Source: Hoylesella shahii DSM 15611 = JCM 12083
Lineage (GTDB): Bacteria; Bacteroidota; Bacteroidia; Bacteroidales; Bacteroidaceae
DNA length: 61,216 nt
Direction: 5' to 3'
Assembly: GCF_000613445.1 (NCBI RefSeq)
Contig: NZ_BAIZ01000020.1
Location: 1-61,216 of the forward strand
Below the pieces are notes generated by a model. That model searched no databases and was not told where the DNA came from. It worked only from the letters and a program-made list of their open reading frames with translations. A program made the translations under genes and the position numbers. Positions 29,477-38,180 of this stretch are shown here, in pieces (within the stretch, counting starts at the first letter, position 1; each line of letters starts with the position of its first letter).

Positions 29477-29496
29477 CCTGTTCAAACATACCTATA

Positions 29497-31002
29497 ATGA
29501 GCATTACATCCTTGTTGGGCGGAGTTTTCAAGAGTCGACAGACGCACATTGAGGCCTACACCCACAACAGCGAAGAGATACAAAGGCGTGTGATGACGCA
29601 CCTTGTGCAGCAAGGACAACGCACGCAATATGGCAAAACGTGGGGAATGAACAACGTTCGCACCTACGAAGACTTTGCCAATCGCATGCCCGTAACCACT
29701 TACGAAGAGCTCAAAGAACCTATCGACCGCATGCGACACGGCGAAGCCGATGTGCTTTGGCCAGGTGTGGTGAAATGGTTTGCTAAGTCGTCGGGCACCA
29801 CCAACGACAAAAGCAAGTTCATCCCTGTATCGACCGATGGCCTAAAAAATATTCATTATAAAGGTGGTAAGGATGCTGTGGCGCTTTATCTGCGCAATAA
29901 TCCCAAGAGTAAACTGTTTGATGGTCGCAGTTTGATACTGGGCGGAAGCCATTCGCCCAACTATAACGTGGCCAATAGCATTGTTGGCGACCTTAGTGCC
30001 ATACTCATCGAGAACATCAATCCCTTGGCCAACCTGGTGCGCGTGCCTAAAAAAAGCATCGCCCTGATGCCCGATTTCGAGGCCAAACGCGAGGCTATTG
30101 CTCGCCAAACACTGCATGCCAACATCACCAACATATCGGGCGTGCCCTCGTGGATGCTCTCTGTGCTGGTGCGGGTGCTCGAATTGTCAGGCAAAAACAC
30201 GCTCGCCGAGGTGTGGCCTGGCCTTGAAGTGTTTTTCCATGGTGGCATAGCCTTTGGCCCTTACCGCGAACAATACCACCATTTGGTGGGTTCTTCACAG
30301 ATGCAATACATGGAAACCTATAACGCTAGCGAAGGTTTCTTTGGCCTACAAGATTCACCCAACGACGAATCCATGCTGCTTATGCTGGATTACGATGTGT
30401 TCTACGAGTTTATTCCGATGGACGAGTTTGGCCGAGATAATGCCACTATCGTTCCGCTTTGGGGTGTTGTGCCTGGTCAAAACTATGCCATGGTGATTAG
30501 CACATCATGTGGTTTGTGGCGATACATCATCGGCGATACCGTGATGTTCACCTCAACCCAACCTTATAAGTTTAAGATTACGGGCCGAACAAAATATTTC
30601 ATCAATGCCTTTGGCGAAGAATTGATTATGGACAACGCCGAACAGGGTTTGGCCTACGCCTGCAAAACCACGGGCGCCGAGGTGTTGGAGTACACCGCTG
30701 CACCTGTTTTTATGGATGCCGAGGCCAAATGTCGACACCAATGGCTCATCGAATTTTCGCGCCAACCCTCGTCGCTGGATGCCTTTGCTAAGGCGCTCGA
30801 CCAGCGTTTGCAACAACTTAATAGCGACTACGAGGCTAAACGACACAAGGACATCACTTTGCAACAACTCGAAGTGGTTGTGGCTAGACCTAACTTGTTT
30901 AACGATTGGCTCAAGAGTAAAGGCAAATTGGGCGGACAACACAAGGTGCCACGACTGGGCAACAGCAGAAAAAACATTGACGAATTGCTGCAAATGAATT
31001 AA
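29497..31002 (+). CDS. GH3 auxin-responsive promoter family acyl-adenylate ligase
   Basis: A 501-aa protein of the GH3 family, ANL-type enzymes that adenylate a carboxylic acid and join it to an amine or other nucleophile. The ATP phosphate-binding motif is seen as KSSGTTNDKSK (about 91-101). Further family stretches are FHGGIAFGPYREQY, TYNASEGFFG and a C-terminal lobe beginning TGRTKYFINAFGEELI. Bacterial GH3 proteins are common in Bacteroidetes, but their substrate is unknown. It stands alone on the plus strand, preceded by its own -7 element; a MITE-like element begins in its stop codon. Confidence 0.85.
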   Translation: MSITSLLGGVFKSRQTHIEAYTHNSEEIQRRVMTHLVQQGQRTQYGKTWGMNNVRTYEDFANRMPVTTYEELKEPIDRMRHGEADVLWPGVVKWFAKSSGTTNDKSKFIPVSTDGLKNIHYKGGKDAVALYLRNNPKSKLFDGRSLILGGSHSPNYNVANSIVGDLSAILIENINPLANLVRVPKKSIALMPDFEAKREAIARQTLHANITNISGVPSWMLSVLVRVLELSGKNTLAEVWPGLEVFFHGGIAFGPYREQYHHLVGSSQMQYMETYNASEGFFGLQDSPNDESMLLMLDYDVFYEFIPMDEFGRDNATIVPLWGVVPGQNYAMVISTSCGLWRYIIGDTVMFTSTQPYKFKITGRTKYFINAFGEELIMDNAEQGLAYACKTTGAEVLEYTAAPVFMDAEAKCRHQWLIEFSRQPSSLDAFAKALDQRLQQLNSDYEAKRHKDITLQQLEVVVARPNLFNDWLKSKGKLGGQHKVPRLGNSRKNIDELLQMN

Positions 31003-31197
31003 GGCAGGTTCTATAAATTACCTTTGCTGTATTTTTAGCTTTTAGCTGAGCAGGTTTTGCTTACTTCTTGAAGGAGCATAGTGAACTATGCTACTGAAAG
31101 AGAAAGCGAAAGATGCCAGATAAAAGCAAAAAGACAGTGAAGAGCAATACAAGGAACAACGATTGAACCTTTGCGGGGAATTTTTAGAACATGCCTT
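31001..31197. mobile_element. MITE-like element, copy A
   Basis: A 197-bp non-coding element with imperfect terminal inverted repeats, AAGGCAGGTTCTATAAATT at the left and the complement of AAGGCATGTTCTAAAAATT at the right (17 of 19 match). A central palindrome, GCATAGTGAACTATGC, is present. Its first two bases are part of the TAA stop of the GH3 gene. TTAA occurs at both edges (30999-31002 and 31196-31199), a possible target duplication. No transposase is encoded. Confidence 0.8.
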
Positions 31198-31211
31198 AAA
31201 GCTATGGCTTA

Positions 31212-31248
31212 ATCCCAATTGGTTGATCAACCGATTGGGATATTTTTT
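31212..31248 (+). terminator. Intrinsic terminator of the GH3 gene, displaced by a MITE
   Basis: A 14-bp stem (ATCCCAAT.GGTTG paired with CAACC.ATTGGGAT, one G-U pair) with a 4-nt loop, followed by ATTTTTT. It lies 210 bp from the stop, with MITE copy A between. Confidence 0.8.
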
Positions 31249-31373
31249 CCCTCCTCCCTACCCTTTTACAGATTTGTTTTGGCGCCTTGCTTCTATTATT
31301 CTTGCTTGAATGCGGTTTTCGCTGTTACCGATTAACATCAAAATGTAAAATATTACGTACAAAATTTAACACT

Positions 31374-31439
31374 ATGAGCAGCTTTTTTCGGGCCAACTCC
31401 CCACTCGCTCGCAAATATTCGATTCTCGCTAGAGTTTGA
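31374..31439 (+). CDS. Candidate 21-aa micro-ORF, locus Y
   Basis: ATG to TGA encoding a peptide of pattern MSxFF....P..RKYSILAxV. The same pattern is encoded at 54651. Within RKYSILA the two copies differ at silent third positions (TAT/TAC, TCG/TCA, GCT/GCG). Both follow AAAATTTAACA and start ATGAG. It is too short for a firm gene call, but the silent changes favour selection on the peptide. Confidence 0.35.
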   Translation: MSSFFRANSPLARKYSILARV

Positions 31440-31556
31440 TTAGATAAAAACACACTTGCATAACGAATGGTTATAAACCGTATTTTTATTTAATAAAACC
31501 CTACTTTTTGCTAAAAAATGGGCTATTTGCAGCAAAACAACTGGCTAAATGCACCA

Positions 31557-31655
31557 AAACGCCGTGCTAACTCCTACTAAACGCAGTGCTAACTCCTACT
31601 AAACGCAGTGCTAACTCCTACTAAATGCAAGGTTAAATGCACCAAAACGCAGACC
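31557..31655. repeat. 22-bp tandem array, locus Y
   Basis: Units start at 31557, 31579, 31601 and 31623, exact 22-bp steps, each AAACGCAGTGCTAACTC followed by CTACT. The first has one change, and the fourth diverges to AAATGCAAGGTTAAATG. A partial AAACGCAG unit ends the array. Same unit as loci X and Z. Confidence 0.85.
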
Positions 31656-32110
31656 AAAATGCATCTTTTTGCAATTATCTGAGCACCTTAGAAGCCTAAA
31701 AAGGATGAAAAAATACGGCGTATTTATGGAAAAAATAGCTTGAAAAAGGGGCTTTTTGCCCCAAAATACTGTTTTTAGAGCGGTGAAAAATGGTGGATTG
31801 GCAAGCAAATAGAAAGGCAAAATGGTGCATTTTGCCCCTTTTTGCCTTAAAACGGATGTAAAAATAAATAATTATTGTCTGAAAAAGGAACTAAAACCAT
31901 GGTTTTTAATTCTATTTTTCTCTAGAATGGATGGCTTTAAAGGATGTATTTTGTAAATTATTATTACCATTTTTAAAAGAAAGAATTAGCAACCTTTGCA
32001 CCTTCATCATTATAAAACCTCTACTAAAGCTGTCAGCCACGCAACTTTCATCTTTATAACTTTAGATGAACGAACCTGTATAAGCAACTGAAGTTCTATA
32101 AAGTTGCTTT

Positions 32111-32225
32111 AGGCAGGTTCTAAAAATTCCCCGCAAAGGTTCAATTGGTGTTCCTTGTTTTGCTCTTTGCTGTCTTTTTGCTTTTATCTGGCATCTTTCG
32201 CTTACTCTTTCAGTCGCATAGTTCA
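32111..32225. mobile_element. MITE-like element, copy B, truncated
   Basis: Begins AGGCAGGTTCTAAAAATT, follows the copy C sequence, and ends inside the central palindrome (GCATAGTTCA) where the similarity stops. Only about 115 of 196 bp remain. It lies about 36 bp beyond the stop of the DUF4249 gene. Confidence 0.75.
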
Positions 32226-32261
32226 ATTCTGGCATAATATGAACAATAGGCTCATCACATA

Positions 32262-33098
32262 CTACTGAAAAATATACCCGCTATAAGACACCCCATAGCC
32301 ACACCAATAACCCAAACCGCCGTGAATATTCGAACGAATGTTCTGCCTCGAGTTAAATAGTGGGTTGCGGCCTTGGCCTTGATATTCGTCCATACTTCTC
32401 CAAAACTCGTACGAAACTGAGTCGACATGGCAGAATTTAATCGTTACAAACTCGTTCCGTTTAAAGAAAGTGGCGTGGGGATTGGCCACATTTTGCCGCG
32501 AATTGTTAACCAAAATAGAGGCCTGCGTGGGCAAAAGCCGATCGTTATAAGTGCCGAGAGAAGTGGAATGAAAATCTTTACTATCTCCATTTTTCCGCAC
32601 AAAAACCTTGTAATAGTCGGTTGTGGCAGGATTATCCATAAACTCTATACGCAGTTTATAGCAACCAGGAAACTGCGAAAGCTCTTCTGCCTTGATGTTT
32701 GTAAGACTAACTGGCTTGGGAATGGTGGTTATGGCATGGGCATGAAAGTTCTGAAAGTCAACACGCAACGTATAAGTCTTGCCCACTTCGCCGCGCATGT
32801 CGGAGGTGGTATAGATGTAAGGCGGAAAATAATCCCTATGGGGCATGCCCGTAAGCACCACTTCGCGCGTGCCGTCGCTCACCGTTACTTTGGCCCAACG
32901 CAACAAAAAGCGGTCGAGCGAATCGGTTGATTGCAACTGCTTTGATATAGGAACAGTGGTGGTTAACTTCACAATGGGAAAGCCGCCACTATCTATCCAT
33001 CCCTCAACCACCAGCTGTGCAGGGGCTTGTTTCACCTCTGTTTCTTCGCAACCAAAGCAAAAAAACACCAATAATAATGGTAATAATAACCTGTACAT
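32262..33098 (-). CDS. DUF4249 family lipoprotein
   Basis: A 278-aa exported lipoprotein: signal peptide with lipobox (LLLVFFCFGC, Cys about residue 16), then a beta-rich region beginning QLVVEGWIDSGGFPIVKLTTTVPI, typical of DUF4249. It sits 3 bp downstream of a TonB-dependent receptor gene. In Bacteroidetes DUF4249 proteins are regularly encoded next to such receptors and are thought to be surface partners comparable in position to SusD, though the cargo is unknown. The frame is intact to the C-terminal GYIFQ. Confidence 0.78.
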   Translation of the reverse strand: MYRLLLPLLLVFFCFGCEETEVKQAPAQLVVEGWIDSGGFPIVKLTTTVPISKQLQSTDSLDRFLLRWAKVTVSDGTREVVLTGMPHRDYFPPYIYTTSDMRGEVGKTYTLRVDFQNFHAHAITTIPKPVSLTNIKAEELSQFPGCYKLRIEFMDNPATTDYYKVFVRKNGDSKDFHSTSLGTYNDRLLPTQASILVNNSRQNVANPHATFFKRNEFVTIKFCHVDSVSYEFWRSMDEYQGQGRNPLFNSRQNIRSNIHGGLGYWCGYGVSYSGYIFQ

Positions 33099-33101
33099 GG
33101 C

Positions 33102-35102
33102 CTAAAACTTAAAGAAATAACTGATGGATGGGAGAAAAGGCATTTGCTGTGGCAAGAAGGATAGTGGCCTATACGAATAGCCATCGGCGTTTATACGTAT
33201 ACGCCAGAACAAGTCGTTGCGCCGCATGTTGGCGTTATATACCGAGAGGTTAAGGCCATGTTCGCGGCCATTTCGACTATATAACAGGTAGTTGGCCGAG
33301 AGGTCGAGCCGAACATAGGTGCTAAGTCTGGCCCCATTGTGCGGACCGAACTGCGAAACAAGGTTACCATCGAGCATGTAGAAATTCTCTGGTGCAGTGA
33401 ATGGCGTACCACTGGCCCACACCAATGTTGCAGCAAGGCGCCAACGAGGTTTAATTGATATGTGGCCAGGGCGTTAAGTTCGTGTACACGCTCATGACTG
33501 GCGGGATATTCACCAAGCAAAGCTGTGCCAGGATAATGCCGTTGCGCCCTACCCCACGCGTAACTAACCCACCCCGTTAGCCTACCCGAACGCTTTTCGA
33601 GCATCACATGTGCGCCATAATTGCGACCTTGGCCCTCAATAAGCTGTTTACTTAAGTTGTCGGAAGGGTTGAAAATAACCTCGAACGGCGTGCTAACATA
33701 TTCTTGTTGATGATAAAGCCACTTGTGATAGACGCCTGCCGTAAGCATAAATGCACCTTTAAACAAGGCGGTGCGATAGTTGGCCGAGAGGTTGATGGCG
33801 CGTTGCGGACGATGAACGGCCGACGATGAGAGCCAAAACTCACTGGAAGATTGAGCGAAGAGAACCCCGTACGAAAGAGGTACTGACGCTTGATGGCCCC
33901 ACTAACGAGGAATGTACCCACGGGCGACTGCCAAACAAGATGCAAAAGGGGGTCTAGGCCGTAGAAAGTGGCATCGGGCGAGCGATAAATTGTGGCTCGT
34001 AGGCCACCAGTTAGTTTTAGTTGTTCGGCCAACGGTAGGGCTATGTCGGCTCCCAACGATGTTTCCAGTGTGCATTGGCGTTGTGGTGCGGGGTTGATGT
34101 ACTGCCTATCACCACTCACTTCGAGCGATTGAAGTTGCAAACGATGGTAAACCACAGCGGCATGTAGCTTAATGGCGCAAAAGAGAGGTGCGCCTTGTAG
34201 CCCCAATCGGTGATAGAAGAGGGCAAACGCAAGTGTGTGTTTTCAAATTCTGTATAGAAATCATTGCCATAGGCAGAGAGGTAGGCCGTTTGTTGCAGCG
34301 TTGTTCGGCCCATGCGCCTTTCCCAATGCAGTGCGCCCAAATAGTTGGCCCACTTCATATTGCCTTTATATACAGATACTTTTTGGTTTAGTTCGCCATC
34401 GTCTTGTCCACTATAATAGTCCATTCGCAGCGTGTTGTTATCATTGGGATGGTAAGTCAACGTTAGGTTTGCATCGTAAAAGCCATATTTTAAGGCCATG
34501 TCTTTCATGTTCAGCAAACGATGATAAAGCAGGTTTATGTAGGCCGAACGACCCGAAAGCATTAGTTCCATCTTGCCATTGATGGGTACGTGCAGGGTGG
34601 CTTGCGAGGAAATAAGCCCTATGCTGCCCTCGCCTGCAAGTTTATGGGCAATGGTGTCGGGCGAAGAAAGGTCTACAAAGCCACCCAACCTGTTGGCATG
34701 ACCTGCCGAAATCGCAGTGGGCGAAAAGTGCATCTGTGCATAATGGCTGGCGTTGAAAACAGAAAAGATGCCCAACAGATGGGCAGCGTTATGCACAGGC
34801 ACACCATTAAGGCTCATTTCGTTGTGCATATTGTCGCACCCCTCGATGTGTAAGCCGGCGTCTAGCTCGCCATTGGTTTGCACATTGGGTAGCGATTGGG
34901 CATAGCGCAGCGGGTCGGCATTGCCAAATAGCTTAGGCATGTCGTTGAGAAAGTCGAGGTTCAGCGTAATTTGTCCTAAGGCATTGGCACGCAACTTGCC
35001 CCGTAAGCGTGGCGCAACAATGTCCACGTTACGTAAATTTGCGGCTTTCAGCGTGTCGACTGTTTGCCCTTCGGCCGGCAAAAGGGCTGTGGCGAAGAGC
35101 AA
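33102..35102 (-). CDS. TonB-dependent receptor, three frame breaks
   Basis: An outer-membrane receptor of about 667 aa when repaired, partner of the DUF4249 lipoprotein. The plug region is visible as GNADPLRYAQSLPNVQTNGE...GLHIEGCDNMHNEMSLNGVPV; the barrel follows to SISYFFKF. No N-terminal carboxypeptidase-regulatory domain is seen. The frame breaks near 34164 (after FAPLS), 33841 (after LNLPV) and 33449 (after TYQLN). Each is repaired by one extra C or G, and the repaired length is divisible by three. The longest frame opens at a TTG (35102); upstream in-frame codons encode a plausible signal peptide but no ATG, so the true start is unclear. It is either a decaying gene or, more likely, affected by consensus errors. 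Confidence 0.75.
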
Positions 35103-35244
35103 GGTAAGCCATGTTCGGGGCTTTATGTGGTGGGCTAAGTGGCGAATAATGATGGAGGGTTAAGGGTAAAAAGTTGTTGTTGGCTTGGCGTTTGGTGGGT
35201 TCGGGTCATGCAATAAGCAAGAAAAGCCCACACAAGCGGCAGTA

Positions 35245-35440
35245 AAGGCATGTTCTAAAAATTCCCCGCAAAGGTTCAATCGTTGTTCCTTGTATTGCTC
35301 TTCACTGTCTTTTTGCTTTTATCTGGCATCTTTCGCTTTCTCTTTCAGTCGCATAGTTCACTATGCTCCTTCAAGAAGTAAGCAAAACCTGCTCAGCTAA
35401 AAGCTAAAAAACAGCAAAGGTAATTTATAGAACCTGCCTT
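35245..35440. mobile_element. MITE-like element, copy C
   Basis: A complete 196-bp copy in opposite orientation to A and D: AAGGCATGTTCTAAAAATT at the left and the complement of AAGGCAGGTTCTATAAATT at the right, with central palindrome GCATAGTTCACTATGC. It lies about 140 bp upstream of the TonB receptor gene and could influence its promoter. Confidence 0.85.
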
Positions 35441-35579
35441 AAACAAAATAGAAATGGTAAGGAAACGTGCCTTCATACAGCCGTACTAACAAGGCGATGT
35501 GGTTTCGATACCATTTCTATCACGCTATAAATACGCATCGCCCAAGACCAACTAAGAGCCTAGGGCGATGGCATTAAAC

Positions 35580-36908
35580 CTACTTATTAAACATTCTTTC
35601 GAACGATTTAATCAAGTCGCTAGCCTGCTTGTACACATCGGGGAAGTTCTCCTTCGTGAAGTAGTCTTCGAAAGCGTAACTGGTTTTATCGTCAAACTTC
35701 AACATAGTCTTGTAGGTCCATACCTCAAGAGGTTTCTTTTCGTAGTAGTCGTATCATTTTCAGCAAATGCCCCAAGTTCAATAGTCGCGCTGCGCTTTTC
35801 GGAACCCTTTAAGAATAAACCTGCATTGAGGTGATTGTTGGCCTGCTGTACGAAACCCTTGTATTCGTTCTCGGTGTAATAAACAATGCTGTTGTTCTTA
35901 TGTAAACCCCTTTCTTCAAGCTTTGTGTACCACTTGTTAAACGTGCTGCCATCGTCTATCTTGCTTTTGAACTGCACATCGCCTAGAATATCTAACGCCA
36001 TACTTACTTCGCCCACGCCCTGAATGCGCTCGTTGGTGGACTTACCATTAGCAGAAATCACCATGTTGAACAGCTTTTGGTTACCAATAGTGACGGTAGC
36101 CTCGGCTTTTGCACCCTTAGCAGCCTCGAATAAAGCACGCTTAACCTCTACTACATAGTTGTTGATGGTTAGCTTACAGTTGGCCTCGATATTGTCTTTT
36201 GCCACGTCGAGAGTTCCGTTTGTAGACACCTTGGTGTTCAATTCGCACGTCATCAAGGTGTTTCGGCCCTGCGTAAGCGTAAGTGTTGCATGTTCGGGGA
36301 TGTTAAATTTGGTTTCTTTCTTTACCTCTTCGAATTGTCCATCGTCGTTCCTTTCCCATTCTTCATCGTCCAAGAAAGGCACGTACATATTGGTTTGCTT
36401 ACCCGAAAGCACAAGTTTAAGCACACATTCTTTGCCGTTATTGTCGTTAAAGACTAACTGCAAGTCTTTGGCATCCTCTCTAACCCATTGTCCGTTCACC
36501 ACTTTAAAGTGCCCGTTTATCTGCGAAAGGTTTATCATGTGCTGCATCACCTTCATGTCGTTCTCGCGTTTTCCAAGGTCGGTCCAAAGGCTTTCCAGCT
36601 TATCCTCCCACCACTTGCTAATTTTTGCCGTGGCATGCTCGTTAGAAAGATTGTCGTTTACATAATTAGAAATGTTCTCAATGTCGTTAAAGTCGGTTGA
36701 TTTAACCATTGCCAAAGCGCGCTTTGCGGTTTTGTCCAACTCAAGTTTTTTCTGTTCGGTGGTTAGTTCGGTGTTAACCTCGGTTTGTTTTCCAGGGTCT
36801 ATCCCACCCTGGATATCTTTATCATCACCTGTTTGAGCCACAAGCGGCCACACCGAAAACCAAAGAGGTACCCAATACTAAATACCCAATTTGTCTAATT
36901 TTGTTCAT
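35580..36908 (-). CDS. Lipoprotein of unknown function, two frame breaks
   Basis: The reconstructed protein is about 442 aa. The N-terminus, from ATG at 36908, is a lipoprotein signal (MNKIRQIGYLVLG...VFGVAAC). Just after the lipobox, near 36830, the frame changes to TGDDKDIQGGIDPGKQTEVN and continues for about 380 aa. Near 35741 it changes again, by one missing base, so that the real C-terminus is EKKPLEVWTYKTML to SFERMFNK, ending at 35580. The body contains repeated beta-like stretches (ATLTLTQGRNTLMTCELNTKV; LTINNYVVEVKRALFEAA). I do not recognise the family. It is isolated between MITE copy C and a prenyl synthase gene. Confidence 0.65.
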
Positions 36909-37112
36909 GTTATTTAATTTAATCGTAGTTAATGCCCTTATAGCTGGGTTTTATGATGTTAAGTTATTGAAATATATAAACTTTAAGTAGCATGTTTAGG
37001 TTGTTTTCATTGTAATTAGGGCAGCCCTTCCCCATGCAAAGCAAAGCAGTTAGGGGCTGTGTTTGATAGAACTTAAAACCAAAGAAGCAATAAAGTAGAA
37101 TATTTTCGTTGG

Positions 37113-38090
37113 TTAGTTTTTTCTATCTATTATAAAGTTAACGTATGCCTTTAAAGCTTCTTGCAGTTGTGGCTGAGCAATATATTGATTGATAAACCCA
37201 TCGGTAAGGGCTTTACATTCGGCCATTTTGCGCTCAGCATATTCAATTCCGCCATTGTTTATGGTAAATTCCACCAGTTGTGCAATCTCTTCGGCGGTTA
37301 CATTGCGCGCCTTAACCTTTCGTGCAAGAGCGGCCATTTGGGCATCGCCAGTGGCATTAAGGGCATAAAGCACAGGTAAGGTAAGTTTTCCTTCGGCCAT
37401 ATCGTTGCCAGTGGGTTTGCCAATTTCGGCCGATGGGAAGTAATCAAATATATCGTCGCGTATCTGAAAGATAACACCCACGTTGATACCAAAGGCACGT
37501 GCATCCTCAACAGCTTGCTTATCGGCCCCTCCAGCCTTAGCGCCGATAACGGCACACGACTCGAACAAGGCTGCTGTTTTTTTCTTTATCACCTCGAAAT
37601 ACACCTCTTCAGAGAAGTTGGTGTTAGCGATATTGGTTAGTTGGAGAATTTCTCCGTTAGACAAAGTCCTACCCAGTTCGGCCAAATCACACACGATGTC
37701 GCAATCGTTGGTTCGTGCAATGCTGAGCAATGCCGTAGAAAGGATGTAGTCGCCCACGAGCACAGCTACCTTATTATTGTAGGATGCGTTCACCGAAGCC
37801 TGCCCTCTTCGCTCGCCACTCTCGTCTACAACATCATCGTGTACAAGGCTAGCAGTGTGTAATAGCTCAAGTCCCACGGCGGCATATTGTGCAACGGGTG
37901 TTACCTTACCAAAGCTTTTGGCCAACAGCAAGATAAGAATGGGTCGCATGCGTTTTCCACCTTTAGCGCGAACATGCTCTAAAGCCTGCCCAAGAAGTCC
38001 GTCTTCGTGTGTCAAAGACTCGTTGAACAAGGCGATAAAGTCGCGTAACTCGGTGTCTATTGGTGTGCGTATGGTTGACAAATAATCCAT
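37113..38090 (-). CDS. ispB: Polyprenyl diphosphate synthase (IspB-type)
   Basis: A 325-aa trans-prenyltransferase making the long side chain of menaquinone from isopentenyl diphosphate. Both aspartate-rich motifs are present: DDVVD in HDDVVDESGERRGQ (FARM, about 80-84) and DDIFD in QIRDDIFDYF (SARM), with GGKRMRP at about 44-50 binding the substrate. Length fits the family. The residue size at the chain-length position does not let me fix the product length. It is divergently transcribed from polA with a 90-bp shared promoter region. Confidence 0.88.
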   Translation of the reverse strand: MDYLSTIRTPIDTELRDFIALFNESLTHEDGLLGQALEHVRAKGGKRMRPILILLLAKSFGKVTPVAQYAAVGLELLHTASLVHDDVVDESGERRGQASVNASYNNKVAVLVGDYILSTALLSIARTNDCDIVCDLAELGRTLSNGEILQLTNIANTNFSEEVYFEVIKKKTAALFESCAVIGAKAGGADKQAVEDARAFGINVGVIFQIRDDIFDYFPSAEIGKPTGNDMAEGKLTLPVLYALNATGDAQMAALARKVKARNVTAEEIAQLVEFTINNGGIEYAERKMAECKALTDGFINQYIAQPQLQEALKAYVNFIIDRKN

Positions 38091-38108
38091 GTATTCTCAA
38101 ATTTGACA

Positions 38109-38116
38109 CAAAATTA
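38109..38116 (-). promoter_or_regulatory. -7 promoter element of the prenyl synthase gene
   Basis: Minus strand TAATTTTG matches TAnnTTTG and lies 19 bp upstream of the start at 38090. A plus-strand near match, TAATTTTA (38151-38158), may serve polA. Confidence 0.5.
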
Positions 38117-38180
38117 CGCAATAAATCGCTATCAACCCCATTTTATTTCGTAATTTTACACGATATAACAATAAAAACTT

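Larger units (their letters stand above)
29140..29496. other. Intergenic region between fic and the GH3 gene
   Basis: Holds the right copy of the 60-bp direct repeat (29262-29321) and a -7 element (29469-29476). No gene or terminator of note is otherwise seen. Confidence 0.6.
31249..32110. other. Gene-less convergent gap carrying 22-bp repeat locus Y
   Basis: About 860 bp of AT-rich DNA between the GH3 terminator and MITE copy B. It contains a 22-codon micro-ORF (31374-31439), the 22-bp array (31557-31655), several hairpin-like blocks such as AAAAAGGGGC / GCCCC near 31744, and a 3' block TTTCTCTAGAATGGATGG near 31916. The order of micro-ORF, array, hairpins and CTCTAGAATGG block is the same as at locus Z (54.6-55.25 kb), so the two are homologous elements of about 600-650 bp. 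Confidence 0.65.

Noticed and set aside
31001..31197. Firm TTAA target-site duplication for the MITE
   Set aside because: TTAA flanks copy A on both sides but copies C and D do not show a matching duplication.
31042..31230. Shared open frame in MITE copies A and C
   Set aside because: It is simply the repeated element read in one frame; copies B and D do not keep it and the composition is not protein-like.
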